From Flavimaricola marinus (GTDB lineage: Bacteria > Pseudomonadota > Alphaproteobacteria > Rhodobacterales > Rhodobacteraceae), in assembly GCF_900184895.1 (NCBI RefSeq), contig NZ_FXZK01000003.1, forward strand, positions 62,001-126,000: a stretch of 64,000 nt of DNA. The letters run 5' to 3'. This document shows positions 38,601 through 46,368 of the stretch, piece by piece (positions within the stretch are counted from its first letter, which is position 1; each line of letters begins with the position of its first letter). The translations under genes were made by a program, and so were the position numbers. Under the pieces are notes generated by a model. That model was not told the origin of the DNA. It saw nothing but the letters and a program-made list of their open reading frames with translations, and made no database searches.

Positions 38601-41501
38601 GGTGTCGTTGCCGGCCCCGCCATAGACCGCGTCGCTGTCGTCGCCGCCGTCGAGCAGGTCGTTGCCGTCGTCGCCGCCGATGGAGTCGGCGTTTGCGCCG
38701 CCATAGATGCTGTCGTCGTTGGTGCCGCCGCTCAGCTTGTCGTCGCCGTCGTCGCCATAGATCAGGTCGCGCCCGTCGTTGGTGCCGATGACGGTGTCAT
38801 TGCCGGTGCCGCCCCGCACGACGTTGTCGCCTTCACCGATGGTGATGGTGTCGTTGCCTGCATCGCCCCAGACGCTGTCTTCGCCGTCGCCTGCATTGAT
38901 CGCGTCGTCGCCGTCGCCGCCGAAGATGCTGTCGCCCGCCTCGCCCCCGGACAGGCTGTCGTTGCCTGTGCCGCCGTAGAGCGTGTCGGACCCGTCGTCG
39001 CCGAACAGCGTGTCGCTGTCCGCGCCGCCGAAGAGCGTATCGTTGCCTTGCCCGCCATAGGCCAGATCAAGCCCGGCGTCGCCTTGCAGCACGTCGTTCC
39101 CGGCGCCGCCATAGAGGCTGTCGTCGCCCGTTCCGCCAGCCACGCTGTCGGCATCGGCCCCGGAGTAGACTTCGTCGTTGCCGGTGCCCGCGTCGATCGT
39201 GTCCCGCCCGTTGCCGGTATAGACCAGATCGTCGTTGCCGGTGTCCCCGGCCAGGATGGCGTCGTTGCCGTCGATCACGTCGCCCGAGGCGTCCGGCCCG
39301 GAGCCTGCGTTGATCGTATCGGCGGCACCCGTGCCCAGAATGACCCCGTCGCCGTCGGGCAGCCCCATCGCGATCAGCGCGTCGAGGCTGTTCACGTCGG
39401 CCTCGGCCACGCCGACGAGAGTCAGCGTGCTGCCGTCGGGGAAGGTGAGCAGGGCGTTGCCCGATCCGTCGTTGCCCACGACGACCTGTTCGGCAAAGAC
39501 CGGAAGCCCGTCGGCGGACTGCATCGTCGAGGTGTCGAGCTGATCCTGTCCGGTAAAGGTGCCGTCGCCGTTGTCGATGGGGGCCGCGAAGTTCGTGACC
39601 GTATCGTTCCCGAAGCCAGAGCCGAGCACGAGGATGTCGACGTCGCTGTCGGCCCCGACGTCGATCACGTCGGCGCCGAGCCCGCCCCTGATCGTATCCG
39701 CCCCGGTGCCGCCCGAGATCGTGTCGGCGCCGCTGCTGCCGATGACGCTGTCGTCGCCGCCCATCGTGCTGACGTCGATCCCCGAACCGAGCGCGCCGTC
39801 GACGATATCGTCTTGGTCGGTGGTCTGCACATGCTCGATTTCGGCGAAGCTGCCGGTGGCGGCAGAGCCTAGAAAGTCGAAGCTGCCTGCTTCGGAGCCG
39901 GTGTAGCTGATATCCACGCCCGAAGTGGTGGCGAAGGTGTAGAAGCCAAGCGTGTCGGTATCGCCGCCGCCGATGTCTTCGCCGCCGAAGACCTGGCTGC
40001 TGTCGTGGTCGTCGGTGACGGAGATCCAGTCGTCGCCGGTGCCGCCATAGATGGTGTCGTCGCCGTAGCCGCCGGTCAGGTCGTCGTTGCCCGCGTCGCC
40101 AAAGACGGTGTCGTTGCCCGCGCCGCCGACGATCGAATCGTTGCCGTCGCCGCCATAGATCGTGTCGTTGCCCGCGTCGGTGCTGAAATCGCCGAAGCTG
40201 TCGTCGCCGCTGCCCATCTCGACGTAGTCGTCGCCTTCGCCGCCGGTGGCGCTGTCGTTGCCGTCGCCGCCATAGATGCTGTCGTTGCCGGTGCCGCCGT
40301 CGATCTGGTCGTCGTCGCTGCCGCCGAGCAGCACGTCGTCGCCCGCGTCGCCAAAGATCGTGTCGTTGCCCGCACCGCCGTCGATCTCGTCGTCGCCGTC
40401 TAGGGCGGGGACGGTGTCGAACTGCACGTCGGTGATCCAGAGCGCCTGACCGGAGTTGCCACCGTTCTCGTAGATGATCTCGACCGAATGGACCGGGCCT
40501 GCGATCTCGACGAGGATCGAGCCGCCCGCGTCGGCCTGAGAGCCGGAGCCTGCGCCGGTGACCGTCTGCCCGTTGAGGCTGTCGTCACCCAGAATGGTGA
40601 TGGTCACGGCGACCGGATTGCCGTCGGCATCATAGGCGTTGACCGTGACGATATCCTGGTGCGAGCCGGCGTCGATGTCGTTGACGAGGAACACGACGTT
40701 TTCGACTTCGTCCGACAGGTTGGCCCCGTCGTCGGCGTTGAACACCAGAGTCGCGGTCACGTTGCCGCCGAAGCTGCCGCCGTTGAGGTTGACGCCCGAG
40801 TTTGTGCTCAGGCTTTCGCCCCCGACATATTGCGTGGCGTTGGAGGCCACGACGCCGGTATTGCCGCCGTCGTTGTTGAAGTTGACGGTCACGTTCATGC
40901 CGCCGGTGTCTTGGGTAAAGCCGCCGGCGAGGTTCGTCCCGTTGGGGGTGCCGCCGGTGACCCATTGCAGCGTTTCGGTGCTGCTGGTCGTCGCCGTGGC
41001 CTCGTCGCCGTGGATCGTGTCGTCGCCGTCGCCGCCGAGGATGCTGTCGTTGCCGCCGCCGCCGGCGATCACGTCGTCGCCGTCGCCGCCATAGACCGTG
41101 TCGTTGCCGTCGCCTGCCGCGATGGTGTCGGCGCCGGTGCCTGTGGGGCTGGTGGTGGCGCCGCCATAGATCGTCTCGGACTGGCCGGAGCCGCCGAGCG
41201 TCTGATCGCCGGCGCTGCCGAAGATGTCGTTGTCATAGGCGGGCACGCTGGTGGCGCTGGCGCTGCTGACGCTTTCGATGGTGGTGCTGTCCGGCACGAA
41301 GTAGACATTGCCGTCGGTGCCCAGCACATAAGTGCCGGTGGCGACCTGATCGGTGACGGTCACGCCGTTGTCGACGCCGCTGAAGGTCCATGTGCCGGTG
41401 CCGAGGGTGCTGTCTGGATTGAACCCCAGCATCGCCAGAGCGATTGAGTCGTTCGCATCCAGTTTTCCATCGGCCAGATCGACCAGATACCCTTGCGCCA
41501 T
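32658..41501 (-). CDS. giant RTX repeat protein with C-terminal Hint domain
   Basis: A protein of about 2,947 residues starting MAQGYLVDLADGKLDANDS at 41501 (an upstream ATG at 41561 gives a non-typical leader). No N-terminal signal peptide is visible. Most of its length is RTX nonapeptides of the GGxGNDxLx type, which bind calcium outside the cell, in blocks separated by two other repeated modules: one containing DNGDGTFTGQDQ (about 130-145 residues) and one with a GDTLD...F.EIE pattern. Residues about 2763-2947 are a Hint (intein-like) domain starting CFTPGTKIATPRG, with SPQHRMLF; this could cleave or ligate the protein. Such proteins leave by type I secretion, but no transporter genes are here. 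Roles in adhesion, biofilm or as a surface layer are possible, not shown. A terminator lies after the stop. Confidence 0.93.
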   Translation of the reverse strand: MAQGYLVDLADGKLDANDSIALAMLGFNPDSTLGTGTWTFSGVDNGVTVTDQVATGTYVLGTDGNVYFVPDSTTIESVSSASATSVPAYDNDIFGSAGDQTLGGSGQSETIYGGATTSPTGTGADTIAAGDGNDTVYGGDGDDVIAGGGGNDSILGGDGDDTIHGDEATATTSSTETLQWVTGGTPNGTNLAGGFTQDTGGMNVTVNFNNDGGNTGVVASNATQYVGGESLSTNSGVNLNGGSFGGNVTATLVFNADDGANLSDEVENVVFLVNDIDAGSHQDIVTVNAYDADGNPVAVTITILGDDSLNGQTVTGAGSGSQADAGGSILVEIAGPVHSVEIIYENGGNSGQALWITDVQFDTVPALDGDDEIDGGAGNDTIFGDAGDDVLLGGSDDDQIDGGTGNDSIYGGDGNDSATGGEGDDYVEMGSGDDSFGDFSTDAGNDTIYGGDGNDSIVGGAGNDTVFGDAGNDDLTGGYGDDTIYGGTGDDWISVTDDHDSSQVFGGEDIGGGDTDTLGFYTFATTSGVDISYTGSEAGSFDFLGSAATGSFAEIEHVQTTDQDDIVDGALGSGIDVSTMGGDDSVIGSSGADTISGGTGADTIRGGLGADVIDVGADSDVDILVLGSGFGNDTVTNFAAPIDNGDGTFTGQDQLDTSTMQSADGLPVFAEQVVVGNDGSGNALLTFPDGSTLTLVGVAEADVNSLDALIAMGLPDGDGVILGTGAADTINAGSGPDASGDVIDGNDAILAGDTGNDDLVYTGNGRDTIDAGTGNDEVYSGADADSVAGGTGDDSLYGGAGNDVLQGDAGLDLAYGGQGNDTLFGGADSDTLFGDDGSDTLYGGTGNDSLSGGEAGDSIFGGDGDDAINAGDGEDSVWGDAGNDTITIGEGDNVVRGGTGNDTVIGTNDGRDLIYGDDGDDKLSGGTNDDSIYGGANADSIGGDDGNDLLDGGDDSDAVYGGAGNDTIEGGRGDDTTFGGDGNDIINAGSGTDTHYGESGDDIFTLGNDLGGFGADSIFGGDTGETFGDTLDTTALTSDLQIFLSGPEMGSIAQGRSDLTFSDIEILSLGAGNDFVMGSSGADTVYSGAGSDMIMGGAGDDRIDLGGADGAVDFIGLQNNDGNDVVSGFEGPIDNGDGSFTGQDQINVSGITVAGRPITVDDVVVTDDGSGNAVLTFPNNTSVTLLGIAPSAVSSPEALHAMGIPMLNYTVDGTSGDDFIDDGYTDDPNGDVVDGNDAQDGSNDDVILGNDGNDEIFGGFGNDTVYGGNDNDTVIGESGNDELYGDDGDDSVNGVDGDDTLFGGAGNDLLESGSGNDETHGDAGNDSMNGDLGNDTVFGGDGDDYVRGSFGNDTVYGGEGDDYVWGGYGDDIHVVENNFGNDTYFGDSEDEVLGDTLDLSAVTDDLSLDLTDGGSESGSFTDGTYTATYTEIENIILGSGTDTLILGELSGPDSVIGFAGPIDNGDGSFTGQDQIDVSSITSDGTTPVNVNDVVVSDDGNGNAVLTFPGTAVLTLVGVSPADLSTPAALNAIGIPYSDGTVSGGEFGDLIDAGYMGDPGGDVVDGGDAHLPGAAANDDIIEGNLGDDTIRAGEGDDVLYGGEGNDTLEGEAGNDTLYGQEGDDLNYGGAGDDVIESFTGNDTAYGDAGNDYIDTGTGNDILFGGDGNDTLLAGSDAGDDSLFGGAGNDDLSAGGGNDTLYGGTGDDTMYGAEGDDIFVLEDGFGTDSIDGGEGTETSGDVLDASGLTSGVTVDLETLQPFNPEMGTLTSGGNTATFTNIEALNLTGYADSVIGSGGADTVELGMGADTIDAGAGDDVISLGSDGFGSADGDQDVVVFSDNDGSDVIYYFEAPTDNGDGTFTGNDLLDVTALTSDGGTTPVTTSDVTVGDDGSGNAVLNFVGGESVTLFGIAPSVFSNPAALEAIGIPVGNDGTVQGTSGDDDIDISYTGDPEGDKIDTSDATAPGAAPNDDIVIAGTGNDTVSSGNGNDEIYGGDGNDTVYYGTGSNTVYGGSGNDYIDDEVGSSNSGDDTVFGGSGDDTMYTGLGNDSLSGDSGNDVLHGEDGDDSLAGGAGNDQLFGEAGNDALRGGSGDAIYGGDGDDSILIDASETDGSGGFTSGITVDGGSGGSDNDTLDLSQFASYSNLVQTLDADGNSYSGSVEVTDGSGNTKTITFTEIENLIIDADGTVTGTAGDDFLDATNHVDPDGDQIDSNDAILPGEAGNDDLVYVGAGNDTVFAGEGEDVVYGGADNDELYGQAGNDVLYGEDGDDSLYGGGSDDSLFGGAGNDHLVTSLGADVAYGGAGNDNLAGGSDSDTLHGDAGDDEINGGGGNDTIYGGDDADTISVNGDDWGDDLVVGGQGGNNYDTLDLSFATNPVSVLFTGEGAGVVTDLVNGNTITFSEIEQLILTDGADVVDASADNGYTYIQTLDGNDSVLGSDGDDVFDEEIGIGTGLDGQGNDTFFGGAGNDEIWAGNDNDTLYGGTGNDTLSGQEGDDTLFGGAGNDILDGGDGRDAFIGADDMGNDTIVGGSGGDDFDLVELGAINTGVNVTYSDDEDGTFNFGISFNTFDDVEAFNLTDSNDTVNMAADSAGGSVFAGAGEDSLLGGSGDDSLLGGAGNDEIAGGTGNDYLDGDGDDDTLFGGDGNDVVVGDTGNDTLFGGRGEDQLFGGTGNDTINIADGDDAYGDDGDDIFILEDLVETSNGTITVDGGSGGETSGDTLQLGTLADMSTLVTVDDGSGSKSGSVLLDDGTLLTFNEVENIICFTPGTKIATPRGARAIETLEIGDMVVTRDHGLQPIRWIGQRTVPAIENFAPIRIRPGVVTGLESDLLVSPQHRMLFQGYRAELLFGESEVLVAAKHLVDGRDVTIETGGEVTYIHMLFDDHEIVFAEGAATESFHPGEIGLSAVTKAAREELFTLFPELRALPRSYGKTARRCLKKHEAALIL
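34796..34950 (-). repeat. RTX-protein linker module, partial copy 5
   Basis: Encodes only the second half of the module: GTVTGTAGDDFLDA followed by a DPDGDQIDSNDAILPGE segment and a return to RTX repeats. The DNGDG half is missing. Confidence 0.6.
35556..35985 (-). repeat. RTX-protein linker module, copy 4
   Basis: Encodes a run starting DGSDVIYYFEAPTDNGDGTF, then a beta-rich stretch (GSGNAVLNFVGGESVTLFGI) and GTVQGTSGDDDIDI, ending in a DxSDA..GAAPNDDI turn. It parallels the modules near 36.9, 37.9 and 39.4 kb. Confidence 0.7.
36736..37163 (-). repeat. RTX-protein linker module, copy 3
   Basis: Encodes GPDSVIGFAGPIDNGDGSF, then GNAVLTFPGTAVLTLVGV and GTVSGGEFGDLIDA, and ends with NDDIIEG before new RTX repeats. 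Confidence 0.7.
37741..38143 (-). repeat. RTX-protein linker module, copy 2
   Basis: Encodes DGNDVVSGFEGPIDNGDGSF, then GNAVLTFPNNTSVTLLGI and TVDGTSGDDFIDDGY, and ends with NDDVILG. Confidence 0.7.
39215..39613 (-). repeat. RTX-protein linker module, copy 1
   Basis: Encodes FGNDTVTNFAAPIDNGDGTF, then GNALLTFPDGSTLTLVGV, GDGVILGTGAADTINA, and ends with GNDDLVYTG. It is the copy nearest the N-terminus. Confidence 0.7.
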
Positions 41502-41780
41502 TGTCAAACCTGCTCTTTTGCCCGGCGGTCTTTGCCGCCCGATACCCTCTTTTCGGCGCACACGTGGTGAGCCTCATACGGATGTTTCCAAATTCAGGAC
41601 TATCCAAGGCTCTGGGCGGCAATTGGTTCGGCTTGGGGCGATTGTGGGACAAAGGCGGCCGAATTGCGGCCGTCGGCATTTCGCCGCCCCTTTCCCGCCA
41701 CAGTCCCGATCGCGAATTTCCGGGCCGGCGCACTGCCGAAGGGGCGTGACAATGCCCCGTGCTCCGGTCATCCTAGTGCC

Positions 41781-42206
41781 ATGAAGTGGCTCGATATCCC
41801 TCCTGTCTGGCTTGTCGGCGCATTGATCCTTGCCTGGATCGACAGGCGCGGGGAGGGCGGCTTTGTCTGGATCGGCACGTTGATCCTGATGGCCGGCTTG
41901 GTGCTGATGGCCGCTGCAGTGCTTCAGATGATGAACGCCCGCACCACGCCGGTGCCGCATATGCAGCCTCGCAGCCTGGTCTCGACCGGCATTTTTGCGA
42001 TCTCGCGCAATCCGATCTATCTGGGCGATCTGATGGTTCTGGCGGGCTTTTGCCTGCGCTGGGGCGCGTGGTGGTCCTTGATCCTCGTTCCATTGCTGGC
42101 GTGGGTGCTGACCCGCCGTTTCATCCTGCCCGAAGAGGCCAGATTGCGCAGCGCCTTCGGCCCGGCCTTTGACGCCTATGCCGCCCGCACCCGGCGCTGG
42201 ATTTGA
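41781..42206 (+). CDS. isoprenylcysteine carboxyl methyltransferase-like (PEMT family) membrane protein
   Basis: A 141-residue integral membrane protein with about four hydrophobic helices. The S-adenosylmethionine-binding signature of the family is present: VSTGIFAISRNPIYLGDLM, followed near the end by LPEEARLRSAFGPAFDAY and a terminal basic RTRRWI. Bacterial members are small methyltransferases of unknown substrate, possibly lipids, thiols or other isoprenoid-like compounds. It starts 280 bases from the divergent RTX gene and lies 126 bases before pntA on the same strand. The interval from 41502 to 41780 shows no other gene. Confidence 0.85.
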   Translation: MKWLDIPPVWLVGALILAWIDRRGEGGFVWIGTLILMAGLVLMAAAVLQMMNARTTPVPHMQPRSLVSTGIFAISRNPIYLGDLMVLAGFCLRWGAWWSLILVPLLAWVLTRRFILPEEARLRSAFGPAFDAYAARTRRWI

Positions 42207-42269
42207 CCCTAAGTAAGGCGCGAGGCGCAGATATCGCTTCGAATACTGTTATTGCGGGGCGTAGTCGCC

Positions 42270-42296
42270 TTGTGAAACGATCTTGCGCGTTATAAT
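42270..42296 (+). promoter_or_regulatory. sigma70-type promoter of pntAB
   Basis: A perfect -10 TATAAT lies at 42291-42296, with TTGTGA at 42270-42275 (15-base spacer) or CTTGTG one base earlier (16) as the -35. It precedes the pntA start by 36 bases, in an AT-rich pocket of an otherwise GC-rich window. Confidence 0.55.
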
Positions 42297-42332
42297 GCAA
42301 TATTAACGCTATGATTTTGGAGGGGATGGCCC

Positions 42333-43910
42333 GTGAAGATCGGTGCACCGAAAGAAGTATTTGAGGGAGAAGCGCGCGTCGCCATGACGCCCGCCTCGGC
42401 GAAGGACCTGCAAAAGCTGGGTCATAGCTGTGTCATCGAGACCGGGGCAGGGATGCTCGCCGGCTTTTCGGACGCCGCCTACAAGGAGGCCGGTGTCGAG
42501 GTGGTCAAGACCGCCGCCGCCCTGTTCAAGGCCGCTGAGGTCATCGTCAAGGTCCGTCCGCCGACCGAGACCGAGGTCAAGCGTCTGACCGAGGGCCAGA
42601 CCGTCATCTCGTTCTTCTATCCCGGTCAGAACGAAAAGCTGATGGCGGCCGCCAATGCCAAGGGCGCATCGGTGATCGCGATGGACATGGTCCCTCGGAT
42701 TTCCCGTGCCCAGAAGATGGACGCCCTGTCGTCGATGGCCAATATCGCGGGCTACCGCGCGGTGATCGAGGCCGGCAACAACTTTGGCCGCTTCTTCACC
42801 GGGCAGGTGACGGCCGCGGGTAAGGTGCCTCCGGCCAAGGTGTTGGTTGTGGGCGCTGGTGTGGCCGGATTGGCCGCCATCGGCACCTCCACCAGCCTTG
42901 GCGCGATCACCTACGCCTTTGACGTCCGTCCCGAAGTGGCCGAGCAGATCGAGAGCATGGGCGCCGAGTTCGTGTTCCTCGAGTTCGACGACAGCGAGTT
43001 GCCCGATGGGGCCGCGACCGGCGGCTATGCCCCGCCGTCCAGCCCGGAATTCCAGGCCAAGCAGTTGGCCAAGTTCCGCGAGATCGCGCCGGACATGGAT
43101 ATCGTCATCACCACCGCCCTGATCCCCGGCCGTCCGGCGCCGAAGCTCTGGACCAAGGACATGGTCGAGATGATGAAGCCCGGTTCGGTCGTCGTGGACC
43201 TTGCCGCCGAGCGTGGCGGCAACTGCGATCTGACCGTGATGGACGAGAAGATCGTCACCGACAACGGCGTGACCATCATCGGCTATACCGATTTCCCGAG
43301 CCGGATGGCGGCGCAGTCCTCGACGCTTTATTCCAACAATATCCGTCACATGCTGGCCGATCTGACCCCCGAAAAGGACGGTGTGATCGACCATAACATG
43401 GAAGATGACGTGATCCGGGGCGCAACCGTTACCCACAAGAACGAGATCACCTTCCCGCCGCCGCCGCCCAAGGTGCAAGCGATTGCCGTGCAGGCCAAGA
43501 AGGAAAAGCCAAAGGAACTGACGCCCGAGGAAAAGCGCGCGCAGGATGTCGCCGCGTTCAAGAAAGAGACCCGCAATCAGGTGGCCCTGCTGTCGGTCGG
43601 TGCGGTTCTACTGCTGGCCGTGGGTCTGGTCGCCCCGGCGAGCTTCATGCAGCACTTCATCGTCTTTGTGCTGGCGGTGTTCGTGGGCTTTCAGGTCATT
43701 TGGGGCGTGGCGCACAGCCTACACACCCCGCTGATGGCCGTGACCAATGCGATCTCGTCGATCATCATTCTGGGTGCCTTGACCCAGATCGGATCGGGCT
43801 CGGCCCTGGTCGTGATCCTCGCCGCGCTCGCGGTGTTCATGACAGGCATCAACATTTTCGGGGGCTTCCTCGTGACACGGCGCATGCTCGCCATGTTCCA
43901 AAAGTCGTAA
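42333..43910 (+). CDS. pntA: NAD(P) transhydrogenase subunit alpha
   Basis: PntA with PntB forms the proton-translocating transhydrogenase of the inner membrane, which makes NADPH from NADH using the proton gradient. The 525-residue single-chain alpha subunit has domain I with the NAD(H) site [15 protein letters not shown] (about 171-185) and the mobile loop [15 protein letters not shown], then a Lys/Glu-rich linker (about 385-405) and four C-terminal transmembrane helices. The start is GTG at 42333, with GGAGGGG at 42319-42325; the ATG at 42326 is out of frame. pntB follows 13 bases downstream. Confidence 0.97.
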   Translation: MKIGAPKEVFEGEARVAMTPASAKDLQKLGHSCVIETGAGMLAGFSDAAYKEAGVEVVKTAAALFKAAEVIVKVRPPTETEVKRLTEGQTVISFFYPGQNEKLMAAANAKGASVIAMDMVPRISRAQKMDALSSMANIAGYRAVIEAGNNFGRFFTGQVTAAGKVPPAKVLVVGAGVAGLAAIGTSTSLGAITYAFDVRPEVAEQIESMGAEFVFLEFDDSELPDGAATGGYAPPSSPEFQAKQLAKFREIAPDMDIVITTALIPGRPAPKLWTKDMVEMMKPGSVVVDLAAERGGNCDLTVMDEKIVTDNGVTIIGYTDFPSRMAAQSSTLYSNNIRHMLADLTPEKDGVIDHNMEDDVIRGATVTHKNEITFPPPPPKVQAIAVQAKKEKPKELTPEEKRAQDVAAFKKETRNQVALLSVGAVLLLAVGLVAPASFMQHFIVFVLAVFVGFQVIWGVAHSLHTPLMAVTNAISSIIILGALTQIGSGSALVVILAALAVFMTGINIFGGFLVTRRMLAMFQKS

Positions 43911-43923
43911 GGGAGACGGGATA

Positions 43924-45363
43924 ATGGAATTCGGTTTTACAACAGCGGCCTATGTCGTTGCGGCGATCCTTTTCATCCTGTCGCTCGGCGGGCTGTCGGG
44001 GCAGGAGAGCGCCAAGCGCGCGGTGTGGTACGGCATTGCGGGCATGGCGCTTGCGGTGGCGGCGACGCTGATCGGACCCGGCTCGGGATTGTGGCTCTTG
44101 TCGATCATCCTGATCGCAGGCGGCGGCGTGATCGGCTATCAGCTGGCCACCAAGGTCCAGATGACGCAGATGCCCGAGCTTGTCGCGGCGATGCACTCTC
44201 TCGTCGGTCTGGCGGCCGTCCTTGTTGGCCTGATCGCGCATTTCGAGATCTCGCGGGTGACGTCGCTGATGGCGTCGGGCTTTGACGGGTCGGAGTTTGC
44301 CACCTTTGGGGCGCTCATTGCCAAAAAGACCGCCGTGGAGTTGAACATTCTGCGTGTCGAGCTGTTCTTGGGCATCTTTATTGGGGCCGTCACCTTCACC
44401 GGATCGGTCATTGCCTATGGCAAGCTGGCCGGACGGGTGAATTCCGCCGCGGCCAAGCTGCCCGGCGGTCACATGCTCAATGCAGGAGCGGCCATTCTGT
44501 CGGCCCTGTGCCTGATCTGGTACTTCAACACCGGCGGCTTCTTCCCGCTGTTCCTGATGACCTTGGCCGCTTTGTTCATCGGCTATCACCTGATCATGGG
44601 TATCGGCGGTGCCGACATGCCTGTCGTGGTGTCGATGTTGAACAGCTATTCCGGCTGGGCCGCGGCGGCAATTGGTTTCTCGCTCGGCAACGATCTATTG
44701 ATCGTGGTCGGTGCGCTGGTCGGTTCGTCCGGTGCGATCCTGTCCTACATCATGTGTAAGGCGATGAACCGGTCGTTCGTCAGCGTCATTCTGGGCGGCT
44801 TTGGCGGCCCGGCGGGCGAGCAGATGGCTATCGACGGTGAGCAGATCGCCATCGACAGTGACGGTGTCGCCACCGCGCTGAACGAAGCCGACAGCGTCAT
44901 CATCATCCCCGGTTACGGCATGGCCGTGGCGCAGGCGCAGTCGGCCGTGGCCGAACTGACCCGCAAGCTGCGCGCCGCTGGCAAGGAAGTTCGTTTTGCG
45001 ATCCACCCTGTCGCGGGCCGTCTGCCCGGTCATATGAACGTGCTCTTGGCCGAAGCCAAAGTGCCATATGACATCGTCATGGAGATGGATGAGATCAACG
45101 ATGATTTCCCGTCCACTGACGTGGCCATCGTCATCGGCTCGAACGACATCGTGAACCCGGCCGCACAGGACGACCCGAACAGCCCGATCGCGGGCATGCC
45201 GGTTCTGGAGTGCTGGAAGGCCAAGCAGGTGTTCGTGTCCAAGCGCGGGCAGGGCACCGGCTATTCCGGGATCGAGAACCCGCTGTTCTTCAAGGAAAAC
45301 ACCCGGATGTTCTATGGCGACGCCAAGAAATCGCTGGACGAGCTGCTGCCCAAGATCAACTGA
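43924..45363 (+). CDS. pntB: NAD(P) transhydrogenase subunit beta
   Basis: PntB provides the remaining membrane helices and the NADP(H)-binding domain III of the transhydrogenase. The 479-residue protein has about nine transmembrane segments in the first 290 residues, including [20 protein letters not shown], and domain III with the dinucleotide-binding [15 protein letters not shown] and the C-terminal [24 protein letters not shown] lies upstream of the ATG. It is the second gene of a two-gene operon and ends in a strong intrinsic terminator. Confidence 0.97.
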   Translation: MEFGFTTAAYVVAAILFILSLGGLSGQESAKRAVWYGIAGMALAVAATLIGPGSGLWLLSIILIAGGGVIGYQLATKVQMTQMPELVAAMHSLVGLAAVLVGLIAHFEISRVTSLMASGFDGSEFATFGALIAKKTAVELNILRVELFLGIFIGAVTFTGSVIAYGKLAGRVNSAAAKLPGGHMLNAGAAILSALCLIWYFNTGGFFPLFLMTLAALFIGYHLIMGIGGADMPVVVSMLNSYSGWAAAAIGFSLGNDLLIVVGALVGSSGAILSYIMCKAMNRSFVSVILGGFGGPAGEQMAIDGEQIAIDSDGVATALNEADSVIIIPGYGMAVAQAQSAVAELTRKLRAAGKEVRFAIHPVAGRLPGHMNVLLAEAKVPYDIVMEMDEINDDFPSTDVAIVIGSNDIVNPAAQDDPNSPIAGMPVLECWKAKQVFVSKRGQGTGYSGIENPLFFKENTRMFYGDAKKSLDELLPKIN

Positions 45364-45387
45364 TCGGCAAGCCGCACAGCATCGAAC

Positions 45388-45424
45388 ACAGCCGTAGCTT
45401 CACCGCTGCGGCTGTTTTCTTTTC
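45388..45424 (+). terminator. intrinsic terminator of pntAB
   Basis: ACAGCCGTAGC (45388-45398) and GCTGCGGCTGT (45405-45415) form an 11-bp stem (one T-G pair) with a 6-base loop, directly followed by TTTTCTTTT. It lies 25 bases after the pntB stop. Confidence 0.88.
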
Positions 45425-45496
45425 CCGGGCCAATTTTTCTGCAACGGAATTGGCGGGTATGTGCGTTGAGCCTGTGACGTCAGAAGAGGAGACATC

Positions 45497-46294
45497 ATGT
45501 CAGACCACGAAAAGCATGATCACGATCACGGATTGGCCCACGACCTGCCGCGCCTGTTGGGCCGACGCTCCGTCTTGTTGGGCCTGGGCGGCATCGCCGG
45601 AATGGCGGCCACGAGTGCCAATGCACAGGCCCTGTCCTGCTTTGCCACCGCGCCGGAGACCCAAGGCCCGTTCCCGGCCAACGGCTCGCCGTCTCGCCGC
45701 AGCGAAACGGCCTTTAACGTGCTGAGCGAGCAGGGTGTGATCCGCTCCGACGTGCGCACCAGCTTTGCCGGGATGAGTGGCGAGGCCGAGGGCGCGCCGT
45801 TCACGCTTCATCTCGATCTTGTCGACGTCAACGCGGGCTGTGCCGGGCTTGAGGGTTTGGCGGTCTATATCTGGATGTGCGACGCCGAGGGCCGGTATTC
45901 GCTCTATGAGATCGAGGATCAGAACTATCTGCGCGGCGTCGGCATCACCGATGCGCAGGGTCGGGTCAGCTTTACGTCGATCTTTCCGGGCTGCTATTCC
46001 AACCGCTGGCCGCACATCCACTTTCAGGTGTTCGAGAGCGCCGAGGCGGCATTGTCTGGCCAAGACAGCCTGTTGATAGCACAGGTTGCCTTGCCGCGGG
46101 CGGAGTGCGAGGCCACCTATGCGAGCGCAAGCGTTTACGCCCCGTCGGTGCCGAACCTGAGCCGCCAGACCTTTGAGCGCGACATGATCTGGCGCGATAA
46201 CAGCGACGCCGAGCGCGAACAGATCATGCTCAAGATGACCGGCGACGTGGTGTCGGGCTATACGGGCACCACGCAGATCGGCCTGGCCCTCTAG
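45497..46294 (+). CDS. exported intradiol ring-cleavage dioxygenase-like protein
   Basis: A 265-residue protein with the non-haem Fe(III) site of intradiol dioxygenases: Tyr134 in DAEGRYSLYE, Tyr167 in FPGCYSNRWP and His173 plus His175 in RWPHIHFQVFE. These enzymes open catechol rings between the two hydroxyls. The N-terminus is unusual: an His/Asp-rich stretch (HEKHDHDHGLAHD) comes before a twin-arginine signal (LGRRSVLLGLGGIAGM) that points to the periplasm or surface, whereas catechol dioxygenases of the beta-ketoadipate pathway are cytoplasmic. No aromatic pathway genes are adjacent. GAGGAG precedes the ATG. Confidence 0.85.
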   Translation: MSDHEKHDHDHGLAHDLPRLLGRRSVLLGLGGIAGMAATSANAQALSCFATAPETQGPFPANGSPSRRSETAFNVLSEQGVIRSDVRTSFAGMSGEAEGAPFTLHLDLVDVNAGCAGLEGLAVYIWMCDAEGRYSLYEIEDQNYLRGVGITDAQGRVSFTSIFPGCYSNRWPHIHFQVFESAEAALSGQDSLLIAQVALPRAECEATYASASVYAPSVPNLSRQTFERDMIWRDNSDAEREQIMLKMTGDVVSGYTGTTQIGLAL

Positions 46295-46313
46295 GCCGGC
46301 TGCCGAAGTCCAT

Positions 46314-46346
46314 AAAAAAGGGGCGCCCCAGTAATGCGGCGCCCCT
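46314..46346 (-). terminator. intrinsic terminator of the VPLPA-CTERM gene
   Basis: On the minus strand AGGGGCGCC and GGCGCCCCT pair perfectly over 9 bp (46346-46338 with 46327-46319) and are followed by TTTTTT. The stem also lies just after the dioxygenase stop and could serve it from the other side. Confidence 0.8.
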
Positions 46347-46368
46347 GATCGTGTCCGTGGAGTGGTAG

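Noticed and set aside
34131-39872. A 1,913-residue open frame on the plus strand, antisense to the RTX gene
   Set aside because: It arises because RTX codons (GGN, GAC, AAC) have no stop when read backwards in this frame. The translation is a monotone Val/Ala/Asp repeat without a fold signature, and the minus frame has clear domains.
32658-41501. Possible CRISPR-like or satellite array because of the dense short repeats
   Set aside because: The repeats are codon-phased GGxGNDxLx units of one protein frame and are not separated by unique spacers.
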